A DNA stretch of 64,000 nucleotides, from IMG/VR virus record IMGVR_UViG_3300042922_000923, positions 62,001 through 126,000 of that record, one strand, 5' to 3'. Shown here piece by piece: positions 54,228 through 61,456 of this stretch. Below the pieces are notes generated by a model. The model saw only the letters and a program-made list of their open reading frames with translations, ran no database searches and was not told where the DNA came from. Numbering within the stretch: position 1 is the first letter of the stretch; every line of letters starts with the position of its first letter. Position numbers and translations under genes: made by a program. Origin of the DNA: a virus.

Positions 54228-54503
54228 ATGGGAAAGAATAAAATAAAAACAATGATTGATCTAGAAAAACTATTCAATACAGCAAAACAGTTTGGAATGA
54301 ATTATATTGCTATAAAAATAAAGATGCCAGGTCTAGATAATCCTGAAATAACTATTACTCCTAAGAGCAATTTTGATTCTAGGTTGGAATATTGCAAAAT
54401 GGTCTATGATGACAATCTTCACTTGAAAGCTAATCCAGACATTAAGATAATATCAGCATGTGCTGAATATAAAGCTAAAAATATTATTGATAACTTTTTA
54501 TAG
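54228..54503 (+). CDS. Small hypothetical protein
   Basis: 91 residues, AAGGG before the ATG. Mixed alpha/beta. Same operon as its neighbours. Unknown. Confidence 0.65.
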   Translation: MGKNKIKTMIDLEKLFNTAKQFGMNYIAIKIKMPGLDNPEITITPKSNFDSRLEYCKMVYDDNLHLKANPDIKIISACAEYKAKNIIDNFL

Positions 54504-54514
54504 GGAGGTGAAGG

Positions 54515-54832
54515 ATGCATACATTACTTGATACAATAAGAGATATTAAAGATAATAAAAAGCCAGATTATGAAGATTTACGTTATGCAGTACTTGCTCT
54601 ATTAAAATTAAATGCAGTTACTCAAAGTATATTAGAGGACGTAAGCTCTGATACTCCTGTAGGTAGCCTTGCATCCAAAAAGAGAAAGATAAAATTACTA
54701 TTTTCACAGGCTTTAATTACTTCACCAAAAGAATTTGTAGGTTGGAAAGATGATCCAGAAAATCCTGAGTATCAAAGGTATAGACAAGTTTCAAAGAGGA
54801 TACTCAATAGATTCAGGCAAAAACTAAAGTAA
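54515..54832 (+). CDS. Small basic helical protein
   Basis: 105 residues, AGGGAGGTG before the ATG, basic C-terminus (RYRQVSKRILNRFRQKLK). Could bind nucleic acid, but no motif confirms this. A terminator follows. Confidence 0.65.
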   Translation: MHTLLDTIRDIKDNKKPDYEDLRYAVLALLKLNAVTQSILEDVSSDTPVGSLASKKRKIKLLFSQALITSPKEFVGWKDDPENPEYQRYRQVSKRILNRFRQKLK

Positions 54833-54840
54833 CTTATATT

Positions 54841-54871
54841 GCTGCATGAAAGTGCAGCTTATTTTTTATAA
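54841..54871 (+). terminator. Rho-independent terminator
   Basis: GCTGCA and TGCAGC flank a 6-base loop, followed by TTATTTTTTATA. Placed 9 bases after the stop of the preceding gene. Confidence 0.8.
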
Positions 54872-54946
54872 AATTTCAATAAATTTGCACAAATTTCAGT
54901 AAAAAACATATCTTAATATTATAAATAACATCAAGGAGATTTTTAT

Positions 54947-55522
54947 ATGTTAACACCTGAAATTAGAACTATGGACATGAAAGAAGTTATAGAACTTTGG
55001 AATACTGATAATAAAAAATTAAAGATTAAATTATTGGATGATTATCATGATTTAGCTAAAGAGTATAGAAATCAAATTAAAATTTACAATCAAGAAGGAC
55101 ATAAAACAAGTAAACTGTGGCTAGAACGTCATAGCTGTACACCTATTAATTATCAAGCTGAACTAGGAATAGAAGAATATATAAGAGACAAAATTATATT
55201 CTCAGAGGACTTTACTGAGAATATAAAAATAGGTTTAGAAATATTCCATTCTATGCTAAGTAACAGGCGCGAAATTCAGGCCTATGTATTAGCAGAGACA
55301 ATAAGATTAAAGGCAAGAGAAATTGAAGATGTATTGCAGCTTTTAAATATTAAGGTTCCATATGTTAAAGATTTTGAAAAACAAAATAACTGGTTACATG
55401 AGGATCTAGATGAATTAAGACTACAAGAATTTAAAGAGGCTGAGGAAAAGCAAAAGGAAATTAAGGAACGTGCTAAATACCTTTGTGAAAGTATTGATGA
55501 AGAGGGAGCTTCAGCCTTATGA
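54947..55522 (+). CDS. Helical hypothetical protein
   Basis: 191 residues, highly charged, probably coiled coil in its C-terminal third. AAGGAG precedes the ATG. It overlaps the next gene as ATGA, so the two are co-translated. Unknown function. Confidence 0.68.
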   Translation: MLTPEIRTMDMKEVIELWNTDNKKLKIKLLDDYHDLAKEYRNQIKIYNQEGHKTSKLWLERHSCTPINYQAELGIEEYIRDKIIFSEDFTENIKIGLEIFHSMLSNRREIQAYVLAETIRLKAREIEDVLQLLNIKVPYVKDFEKQNNWLHEDLDELRLQEFKEAEEKQKEIKERAKYLCESIDEEGASAL

Positions 55523-55794
55523 ATATAAATGAAAAATGTGATTTATTAAAGAATAAATGTATTAAGCTTCTACAGGAAAGTAATAATAAGCAAGTTAAGA
55601 TTCAGGAAGAATATGATTCCTTATGTATTAAAAGGAGAAAAAAGAGAACTGAAGAAGTTGAAGCAGCTATTGATGAAAATATAACAACTTCAGCTAAGAA
55701 TTTTAATAACAGATTTATGTATGAGGACATTGTATCTCTAATTGAATTTCTTCAGGATGAAACAGCTTCTTCTTATAAAGAAATTGAAATTTAA
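55519..55794 (+). CDS. Small coiled-coil protein
   Basis: 91 residues, lysine- and glutamate-rich coiled coil, translationally coupled to the preceding gene, possibly its partner. Unknown. Confidence 0.65.
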   Translation: MNINEKCDLLKNKCIKLLQESNNKQVKIQEEYDSLCIKRRKKRTEEVEAAIDENITTSAKNFNNRFMYEDIVSLIEFLQDETASSYKEIEI

Positions 55795-55815
55795 AATAAG
55801 CAAGGTGTGATAAAA

Positions 55816-56265
55816 TTGGATACAAAAACTCATGTTGCAGCTGGAGTTTTGGTAGCATTACCTTTTATTTCAATAACAGATCCCATAAGTACCTTAGGAA
55901 TAATAGGAAGCATAGCTCCTGACTGGGACAAAATACTGAAGATAAAACATAGGACATTTACCCACTGTTTAATTTCTTTGTGTGGAAGTTGTGTCTATAT
56001 GAATTGTATCAATAATAAATTAGGAATTGTCTGGTTTGTAACTTATTCGAGTCATTTGTTTCTTGATAGCCTTACGGTGCGTGGAGTGCCTTTGTTATAT
56101 CCATTTAAAAAGGACACGTATGGACTGAAGCTATTTACTACTGGAAAAAGGTTCGATAAGTGCCTTGAGCTTGCATGTAACTTTGGAAGTGCCTTATATA
56201 TCATTAGTAAACTTGAAGGGACTGCAACTCATATTATAAATAAACTTGCGACAATTATTAAATAG
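55816..56265 (+). CDS. YdjM-like membrane metal-dependent hydrolase family protein
   Basis: 149 residues from a TTG with AAGGTG 8 bases upstream; the GTG at 55807 overlaps the site. Pattern fits the YdjM/DUF457 family: DWDK near residue 40, HRTFTH near 50, and SSHLFLDSLTVRGVPLLYPF near 90-110, with several hydrophobic segments. The family is membrane bound and predicted to bind a metal through these acidic and histidine residues. Substrate unknown. A terminator stem starts within the stop codon. Confidence 0.8.
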   Translation: MDTKTHVAAGVLVALPFISITDPISTLGIIGSIAPDWDKILKIKHRTFTHCLISLCGSCVYMNCINNKLGIVWFVTYSSHLFLDSLTVRGVPLLYPFKKDTYGLKLFTTGKRFDKCLELACNFGSALYIISKLEGTATHIINKLATIIK

Positions 56266-56290
56266 GTGCCTAAACGGTGCCTATTTTTAT
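56263..56290 (+). terminator. Terminator overlapping stop codon
   Basis: TAGGTGCC pairs with GGTGCCTA (two G-T pairs) around the loop TAAAC, followed by TTTTTATTT. The 5' end of the stem is the stop codon of the YdjM-like gene. It ends the plus-strand block before the noncoding region. Confidence 0.78.
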
Positions 56291-57050
56291 TTAGGAAAAA
56301 TAACGAAAATAAAAGAATGCTTTTTCCTATAAGGTGCCTTAGTTTTTTTAATGGAATTTAAAAGGCCAGGGGGGGGAGTATCGGTGCTTAGTGGGTTCGT
56401 GGGACTTAAGAAAATTTATAAACTAATCTAAGAAGCGAAGAAAATCGAGAAGTGAGTAAATAACTAGAGGCGCGGTAGGAATACAAGCACGCTGCATGGG
56501 ACCCAAAAATATTGTCGAATTTTAGGCCAGGGTGGGTACTTCTTTAAATGGTATAAAGTACTATATAATATAGTTATTGCATTAGTTCAAAATATAAACA
56601 GTTATTGAATAACTTTTACAGTGTTCAAATAATAAACTAGTATACATTACTTTATAAAGATATATTAAAAAATTAATAAGTAGTATTGTATACTATATTC
56701 TTTCATAGATCCCGGTAGAAACATTAAGAGTTATTATATACTACATTGTACAATAAACAATACTATTATAATTAAAATATAGCCTATTTAAGGCCAGTAA
56801 ATATTCTTTTAGTAGAATATACGTTAAATTAATTTTAACGCGTTGTGGAGTCTATAGGATATATTCTATTTAATTCTGTATAGGGTTATATATAGTTTAT
56901 AGAATTAATTATATTGCCTCTCTCGTCCTTCTCCTGCCCTTCTATATAGTTTGTCGTGTGTTATATCCTTTTTAATATTGTCTCCGTAAACGGTCTGTAT
57001 AATGCATAGAAAATAATATAAAAATTTCTAATATTTTTTTAAAAAAGGTA
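56290..57050. other. Long noncoding, structured region
   Basis: About 760 bases without a credible gene. Visible structure: GGAGTA (56375-56380) can pair with TACTTC near 56536, enclosing a relatively G-rich 160 bases with crossing pairs GTGCTT/AAGCAC and TGGGTTC/GGGACCCA. TAGAATATA and TATATTCTA (near 56814 and 56859) enclose CGTTAAA/TTTAACG. TTAATTCTGTA pairs with TATAGAATTAA near 56870-56912. AGGCCAG occurs three times (56363, 56524, 56791) and one G run is 8 long. It may encode a large noncoding RNA, or be a replication or packaging site. Confidence 0.55.
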
Positions 57051-57079
57051 TTGACTACGTGTATTATTGGTAGTATACT
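57051..57079 (+). promoter_or_regulatory. Early sigma-A-type promoter 1
   Basis: TTGACT, 17 bases, TATACT. Upstream lies an A/T block like an UP element. Directly after the -35 box is ACGTGTA, shared with the two other early promoters. Confidence 0.82.
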
Positions 57080-57171
57080 TAGTTCATAAGCAAGGGACAA
57101 ACACAAAATACAAATTACTTAATAACTTGTTTATGACAGTTTTACACCAAAAAATATTTTTAAAAAAGATA

Positions 57172-57200
57172 TTGACAACGTGTAAGATTGGGATTATAAT
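57172..57200 (+). promoter_or_regulatory. Early sigma-A-type promoter 2 (full consensus)
   Basis: TTGACA, 17 bases, TATAAT, an exact consensus. ACGTGTA follows the -35 box and an A/T block TATTTTTAAAAAAG precedes it, as in promoter 1. It would drive the whole ribozyme-punctuated operon. Confidence 0.9.
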
Positions 57201-57250
57201 AATAACATAGACAACAAGGGAGCGACAAAATGTATTAGCGATAGTAAGCA

Positions 57251-57350
57251 GTTCTTTGACAATTGAATTAAGATTTTAGAAATAGAAATTTTGCGTTTCT
57301 ATTAAGTTTAAATTGAAACTAAAATCTTTTAAATTAAATTAAATTCTTTA
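57251..57350 (+). promoter_or_regulatory. Structured 5' leader with leader-complementary segment
   Basis: AAGATTTTAG (57270-57279) pairs with CTAAAATCTT (57319-57328) around an inner perfect hairpin AATAGAAA/TTTCTATT (57281-57303) and a weaker short hairpin. Immediately after, 57334-57349 reads TTAAATTAAATTCTTT, the exact reverse complement of the AAAGAATTTAATTTAA leader found before several downstream genes. It may act in cis or trans on those leaders, or as an attenuator. Confidence 0.5.
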
Positions 57351-57377
57351 TAGATTCATTATACAGTATATTCTGTA

Positions 57378-57697
57378 TAGTGAGTTTATATAAGGGTATT
57401 CAAAATTTAAATTATTGGAGTTGATTTTATGAATAAATTACAATTTTTAGATAGAGAATACATAAAAAATGAGGTTATAAGACTTTTTAAAAATTCTATA
57501 TATAAGCCTTTTAAATTTTCAGTTAATTTATTTAATAATACAGTGTGGGTATATTGTAACATACTAGAAACAAATAAATTCAGCGAAAAAATGATTAATA
57601 TAGAATTACAGTTTACTAATTCAAATGAATTAAAGTTTGGAAAAGTAATTGAAAGTGCATTTTAATACCTATTGAATACCCTTATACAAACTCACTA
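57378..57697. repeat. 26-base inverted repeat flanking a small gene
   Basis: The arms at 57378-57403 and 57672-57697 match in inverted orientation at 25 of 26 positions. They enclose exactly one gene (57429-57665) and its ribosome-binding site. In RNA they would form a long stem with the gene as loop; in DNA they resemble the ends of an invertible or inserted cassette. Confidence 0.75.
57429..57665 (+). CDS. Small hypothetical protein inside inverted repeat
   Basis: 78 residues, TTGGAG before the ATG, basic and beta-rich. First gene after the early promoters. No ribozyme follows it directly; a short hairpin ACTCACTAGTGAGT that resembles the start of a pistol ribozyme does. Unknown function. 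Confidence 0.68.
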   Translation: MNKLQFLDREYIKNEVIRLFKNSIYKPFKFSVNLFNNTVWVYCNILETNKFSEKMINIELQFTNSNELKFGKVIESAF

Positions 57698-57725
57698 GTG
57701 AGTAAATAAGAATAAAAGGAGATGC

Positions 57726-57995
57726 ATGTATATGTTATATGTTACAATGACTGATAAATTTATGAGTGGTTGGGGGCCTTGTGAAAATAAGATTAATAAA
57801 TTAATATTTGAGTGTGAAAATAGAGAAGAGGCAGACATAGTTATGACTAATGCAGAAAATAGAGGCGATATGAAAAACATAAATTTAGCAACTAAAAAGC
57901 CTTATTACTCAACCTCTAGATACTACGCTCAAACTAAAAATAAAGAGGAATACCCTTCATGGTATAAACAAGGGTTTTTCAAAAAAGATAACTAG
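57726..57995 (+). CDS. Conserved phage/mobile-element small protein
   Basis: 89 residues; ATG at 57726 or 57732, both near AAGGAG. The pattern TMTDKFMSGWG...KINKLIFEC...NAENRGDMK...YYSTSRYY...YPSWYKQGFF is familiar from many uncharacterised phage and mobile element proteins of Gram-positive bacteria, but I know no function. Its TAG stop lies inside stem I of the first hammerhead ribozyme. Confidence 0.75.
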   Translation: MYMLYVTMTDKFMSGWGPCENKINKLIFECENREEADIVMTNAENRGDMKNINLATKKPYYSTSRYYAQTKNKEEYPSWYKQGFFKKDN

Positions 57996-58050
57996 CCTGA
58001 CGAGTCTTTGAAAATTAAGACGAAACTGGAGAAGCTTCTCCAGTCGCTAG
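57992..58050 (+). ncRNA. Hammerhead ribozyme 1 (type I)
   Basis: Stem I CTAGC/GCTAG (57992-57996, 58046-58050); core CTGACGA (57997-58003); stem II GTCTT/AAGAC (58004-58008, 58017-58021); GAAA (58022-58025); stem III CTGGAGA/TCTCCAG (58026-58043); then TC with predicted cleavage between C58045 and G58046. All invariant hammerhead nucleotides are present. The stop codon TAG of the upstream gene (57993-57995) is part of stem I. Confidence 0.93.
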
Positions 58051-58086
58051 TAATAGCAAGAATTTAATTTAAGGAGATGCATTAAC

Positions 58087-58449
58087 ATGAGTTTAAAAGA
58101 AAGATTTGAGGAAGTTCAAGAAAATATTAATAATTATGACAGAACAGAGGCTGTTGAAAACTTAAAGAGTATTGCTTCAGATTATGGACAAGAAAGAGAA
58201 GTTGATAGCTTTATTCATACCGATGACGTTGACGATTTTGTGGAAAGGCGTTTTCAGTCAGGAGGTTGGCAAGGTGTAGCATGTTGTTTAACTGACTTAA
58301 TTCATAATCAAAGTGATGACTATTATAATATAGATGGTTACGAAAATTTAGAGTTAGTTACAGTCGATTTGCTACAAAATACTCTAGATGATTTAAAAAG
58401 AGCTTTATCTGATGAACTTGAAGAAGAAGAGGAAGAAGAACTCGACTAG
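58087..58449 (+). CDS. Acidic small protein, stop inside pistol ribozyme
   Basis: 120 residues, AAGGAG before the ATG, between hammerhead 1 and pistol 1. Contains SGGWQGVACCLTDLIHN and a run of ten acidic residues near the C-terminus. Acidic small proteins of this kind are common as DNA mimics or host-takeover proteins in phages, but nothing specific is recognised. Final codons lie in pistol P1. Confidence 0.72.
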   Translation: MSLKERFEEVQENINNYDRTEAVENLKSIASDYGQEREVDSFIHTDDVDDFVERRFQSGGWQGVACCLTDLIHNQSDDYYNIDGYENLELVTVDLLQNTLDDLKRALSDELEEEEEEELD

Positions 58450-58511
58450 ACGAGTATAAACAGTGTTTAGGTCTAGTGCGTTGTAGAGGCTATAAAGCTT
58501 CTACAGGTACA
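58440..58511 (+). ncRNA. Pistol ribozyme 1
   Basis: P1 ACTCG/CGAGT; P1 loop ACTAGA pairs with TCTAGT (58472-58477) as pseudoknot P2; ATAAACAG joins them; GCG precedes the predicted cut between G58480 and T58481; P3 is TGTAGA/TCTACA, followed by AGG. The loop and its partner both change relative to other copies, keeping pairing. TAG at 58447-58449 is the stop codon of the upstream gene. Confidence 0.92.
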
Positions 58512-58540
58512 AAGAATTTAATTTAAAAGGAGATGTTTTT

Positions 58541-59170
58541 ATGAATATGACAGCTGAAACAACTAAATATATAAACTTTGGTGATGAAAACCCACTTAGC
58601 TATTATGGTATCTGGTTAAGAAAAGATTCTGATAACGAAAAGTGTTTTGATATTGTAAAAGTAGATAATTTAGAGTGGTGCAGTGGTTCGACTGAAAATA
58701 GATATAGGCTTGAAGAAGGTTCTATTGACATTACTGATGATTGGATTAACTGGTCTGAGGTCTATAATTGTTATGACTTAAATGATGAATCTAGTGATGA
58801 AGAAAAGGCAATTTCAGCAGTTCAAAATTATACTATTCTTGAATTTGGTTCTACAAAAGACGTAAAAACAACAAGAGAAGCTTTGAAGTTCCTAGAGGAA
58901 CATGAAATAGTCCTTGGTGAAACTGTAGAAGATTATGAAAAGAGAATTGCTTCTGAGGTATTTGACATTTTAAACGATGCAGTAATGACTCTAGGAACTA
59001 ATACAAATGATTCCTTTATAGAAGATGAAGAGGAACTAAAGGAAGCTCAAAAGTTATTAAAACAACTTGAAGAGGAAGAAGAGAATCAAGAAGAATTATG
59101 TGATAAATACAATTATGAACTTGATGACATTAAAGAGTATATAAGCGATACTTATGGAATGAAATATTAA
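58541..59170 (+). CDS. Acidic protein of ribozyme operon
   Basis: 209 residues, AAAAGGAG before the ATG. Very acidic, with a C-terminal coiled coil. The N-terminal part (NPLSYYGIWLRKDSDN, later DVKTTREALKFLEEH) suggests a folded domain, unrecognised. Between pistol 1 and pistol 2; the stop is one base before pistol 2 P1. Confidence 0.72.
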   Translation: MNMTAETTKYINFGDENPLSYYGIWLRKDSDNEKCFDIVKVDNLEWCSGSTENRYRLEEGSIDITDDWINWSEVYNCYDLNDESSDEEKAISAVQNYTILEFGSTKDVKTTREALKFLEEHEIVLGETVEDYEKRIASEVFDILNDAVMTLGTNTNDSFIEDEEELKEAQKLLKQLEEEEENQEELCDKYNYELDDIKEYISDTYGMKY

Positions 59171-59171
59171 A

Positions 59172-59241
59172 ACTCGACTATGCGAGTATAAATAGACCTT
59201 AAGCATAGTGCGTTATGGAGAATAACTTCTCCATAGGTGGT
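59172..59241 (+). ncRNA. Pistol ribozyme 2
   Basis: P1 ACTCG/CGAGT; loop ACTATG pairs with CATAGT (59204-59209), a compensatory change; ATAAATAG present; GCG then predicted cut between G59212 and T59213; P3 ATGGAG/CTCCAT; then AGG. Confidence 0.92.
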
Positions 59242-59280
59242 AGTAATACCAAAAAGAATTTAATTTAAGGAGACGATATT

Positions 59281-59661
59281 ATGAAACTTGAAAAAGCTTT
59301 GGAAAATTTTAAAAATGAAAATAAGGAAAATTGGTTAATTACTTGTGTTGTTTGTGACATAGAGGATAAAGAACCAGAAGACCAACAAAGTTATATACAT
59401 GACGTAATTAATAATGGTTGTGAAAGTGGTATAGTGGGGTATCTTATATACTACACAGATACAGACGAATTTTTTGCTAAACATTATAAAGATATTCTTG
59501 AATTGATAAACAATTATAGAGAGGAAACTGGAGAAGTACCAAACCTTTCTGAGTGGAATGCAGAAAAATTATCATGGTTTGCATATGAAAGAGCTATGTA
59601 TCTATTAAATGAATACTTAGAAGGATACGATATATCAGACGAAGATGAAGAACTCGACTAG
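59281..59661 (+). CDS. Acidic protein, stop inside pistol ribozyme 3
   Basis: 126 residues, AAGGAG before the ATG. Predicted mostly helical, acidic throughout. Contains EVPNLSEWNAEKLSWFAYER. Similar to small ardA-like or DNA-mimic proteins only in charge. The final LD-stop codons are encoded by pistol P1. Confidence 0.72.
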   Translation: MKLEKALENFKNENKENWLITCVVCDIEDKEPEDQQSYIHDVINNGCESGIVGYLIYYTDTDEFFAKHYKDILELINNYREETGEVPNLSEWNAEKLSWFAYERAMYLLNEYLEGYDISDEDEELD

Positions 59662-59726
59662 GCGAGTATAAATAGAACTTAAGCCTAGTGCGTTGGGGAT
59701 AAGTGCGTATAGATCCCCAGGTGTAA
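59652..59726 (+). ncRNA. Pistol ribozyme 3
   Basis: P1 ACTCG/CGAGT; loop ACTAGG with CCTAGT (59684-59689); ATAAATAG; GCG, predicted cut between G59692 and T59693; P3 TGGGGAT/ATCCCCA with a larger loop; AGG follows. Stop codon TAG 59659-59661 lies in the loop that forms the pseudoknot. Confidence 0.93.
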
Positions 59727-59754
59727 GAATTTAATTTAAAAGGAGAAGATTATC

Positions 59755-60093
59755 ATGAGTCAAAATTCAGTAGTAGAAGGAACAGTAATTAACTTATATG
59801 TGTTTGATTCAGCAGGAATACATGAAAAGCTTGCTAAAAAGTATAATGCATTAGTTAGATTCAGAAATAAGAAAACAATCCTTGAAAATGGTTGTTTAAA
59901 TGCTGAAATAGAGTGCATTAGATACGTGAGAAAAGCAATAGAAAAGTCTTTTTGGGACACTAGAGATAGCATAGAGATAGTTACTAAGAACTATGGAACT
60001 TTTACAACTAGTAAGCCTGAGGAAATAAAAATTGATAGAAAGTATAATACTATAGAGTTTGGGAACTACTTCAATATACTTGATTGTAACTAG
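59755..60093 (+). CDS. Small protein of ribozyme operon
   Basis: 112 residues, AAAAGGAG before the ATG. Basic N-terminal half, beta-rich C-terminal half. Unlike its neighbours it is not acidic. Family unknown. The TAG stop is part of hammerhead 2 stem I. Confidence 0.7.
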   Translation: MSQNSVVEGTVINLYVFDSAGIHEKLAKKYNALVRFRNKKTILENGCLNAEIECIRYVRKAIEKSFWDTRDSIEIVTKNYGTFTTSKPEEIKIDRKYNTIEFGNYFNILDCN

Positions 60094-60150
60094 CCTGACG
60101 AGTCTTTGAAAATTAAGACGAAACTGGAGAAGTCATTCTCTAGTCGCTAG
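60090..60150 (+). ncRNA. Hammerhead ribozyme 2 (type I)
   Basis: Stem I CTAGC/GCTAG; core CTGACGA (60095-60101); stem II GTCTT/AAGAC; GAAA (60120-60123); stem III CTGGAGAA/TTCTCTAG around GTCA; TC, predicted cut between C60145 and G60146. Stem III differs from copy 1 but still pairs (one G-U), while the core is unchanged. Confidence 0.93.
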
Positions 60151-60188
60151 AAGATAGCAGAGAATTTAATTTAAAAGGAGAAGATAAT

Positions 60189-60734
60189 ATGTTAAAAATT
60201 AATGTAAAAGGTATTGAAATAGCAATAGACTATAGTAAAGGTATAGAAGAAACTATGCTAATTACAGCTAATGGAAAATATATTCATAACTTAGAGTTAA
60301 TTATTCAAGAAGATTACATTCTCTTTACATGGACATGTAGACAACATAAAGAGACAGTAATAAATATTAATAATGGACAACACATTGATAAAAACCTAGC
60401 TAGTTTTAATGATTTCTTAGCTGATTATTTTACTATTACAAAAGAGAATAGTCTAGATGCAGATTGTGTTATGAACAGTCATAGGGTTGCACTAAAAGAA
60501 ATTATTGTAATTATGGAACAAGTTTTTATGCTTATAACTAAGGATTTATGCAAAAAAGAAGAACAGTTTATGCTAGAACTTAAAGACGATACTGCTAAAA
60601 ATTCACTTCTAGAAGCAATAAGAATGTATCAACATTGGTTAAGTGAAGCGAATATGTCAGCTGATGAAGAAGAAGAGACAGAGGGTTATGCTGATTCACT
60701 AGAAGATATAGAAAAACAATTAACACACGACTAG
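60189..60734 (+). CDS. Hypothetical protein, stop inside pistol ribozyme 4
   Basis: 181 residues, AAAAGGAG before the ATG. N-terminal beta-rich part (TWTCRQHKETVININNGQH), then helices and an acidic C-terminus. No family recognised. Final HD-stop codons lie in pistol 4. Confidence 0.72.
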   Translation: MLKINVKGIEIAIDYSKGIEETMLITANGKYIHNLELIIQEDYILFTWTCRQHKETVININNGQHIDKNLASFNDFLADYFTITKENSLDADCVMNSHRVALKEIIVIMEQVFMLITKDLCKKEEQFMLELKDDTAKNSLLEAIRMYQHWLSEANMSADEEEETEGYADSLEDIEKQLTHD

Positions 60735-60793
60735 GCGTGTATAAATAGAGTTTAAGCCTAGTGCGTTATGGAGAATAACTTCTCCATAGGTAC
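60725..60793 (+). ncRNA. Pistol ribozyme 4
   Basis: P1 ACACG/CGTGT, a compensatory change from ACTCG/CGAGT; loop ACTAGG with CCTAGT (60757-60762); ATAAATAG; GCG, predicted cut between G60765 and T60766; P3 ATGGAG/CTCCAT; AGG. Stop TAG at 60732-60734. Confidence 0.93.
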
Positions 60794-60824
60794 AAAGAAT
60801 TTAATTTAAAAGGAGAAGATTATT

Positions 60825-61448
60825 ATGAAAAATTATATGCAAACTGAGACTTATATGGAACATTGTATAGAGGAATTTTATGACATATTAGAACAAGAAA
60901 GAGAATCTAAATTACAGGACTTTCTAGACGTTGAATTTAATAAAAGTACTGAATTAGATATACTTTTAACTTTTGATGCTTTAATAGTACTATGTCGTGA
61001 TAAGTATAAAGACTTCTTTGAAAAAACAAAAAAAGAATATGTTCATAGTTTATGTACTACTCTATCTGATGAAAATTGTGCAGAAATATTTAATGCTTAT
61101 CGTGAGTACGAAACCGTTGAGTATACTAAGTATGAAGATGGAACAGACGTAACTTATTGTAATTATTGTGGAAAGCCTCTACTTAGAGATTCTGACATAA
61201 GATTTATAGAAGGTGATGGTTCTTATTGCTACGAACAAATAAAAGAAGTAAAAGATATATCAATAACTTGTATTGGTAAAGAATTATTGAACTGTGGTTA
61301 TTCAGAGAAGGATATAATGTTTATGATAGGACCAGATTACAATGAATATTCAGAGGCTATATCTAGTGAAGAAGGTTTTGATAGTTATAACTTCTTATGT
61401 GAAAATGGTTATGCAATGCCAGAAATATTCTGTACAACTGCTGAATAA
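60825..61448 (+). CDS. Zinc-ribbon-containing protein of ribozyme operon
   Basis: 207 residues, AAAAGGAG before the ATG. Helical N-terminal 95 residues, then YCNYCGKPL and SYC, likely a zinc-binding turn. Unknown function. Confidence 0.72.
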   Translation: MKNYMQTETYMEHCIEEFYDILEQERESKLQDFLDVEFNKSTELDILLTFDALIVLCRDKYKDFFEKTKKEYVHSLCTTLSDENCAEIFNAYREYETVEYTKYEDGTDVTYCNYCGKPLLRDSDIRFIEGDGSYCYEQIKEVKDISITCIGKELLNCGYSEKDIMFMIGPDYNEYSEAISSEEGFDSYNFLCENGYAMPEIFCTTAE

Positions 61449-61456
61449 TATAAGAA

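Noticed and set aside
54885-54940. Sigma-A promoter before the 54947 gene
   Set aside because: The possible -35 and -10 boxes have wrong spacing or poor match; only a TTAATATTAT stretch is visible.
56332-56350. Second terminator TAAGGTGCCTTA followed by T run
   Set aside because: The stem is only 4-5 bases with a tiny loop; it may add to the first terminator but cannot be supported alone.
56366-56541. tRNA or group I intron in the G-rich island
   Set aside because: A GGGTTC segment recalls a T arm, but no acceptor stem, anticodon arm or CCA-side pairing exists, and group I core elements were not found.
57251-57268. Resemblance of GTTCTTTGACAATTGAA to rRNA-leader-like sequences of Gram-positive bacteria
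   Set aside because: The match is short and AT-rich, and no accompanying antitermination elements were seen.
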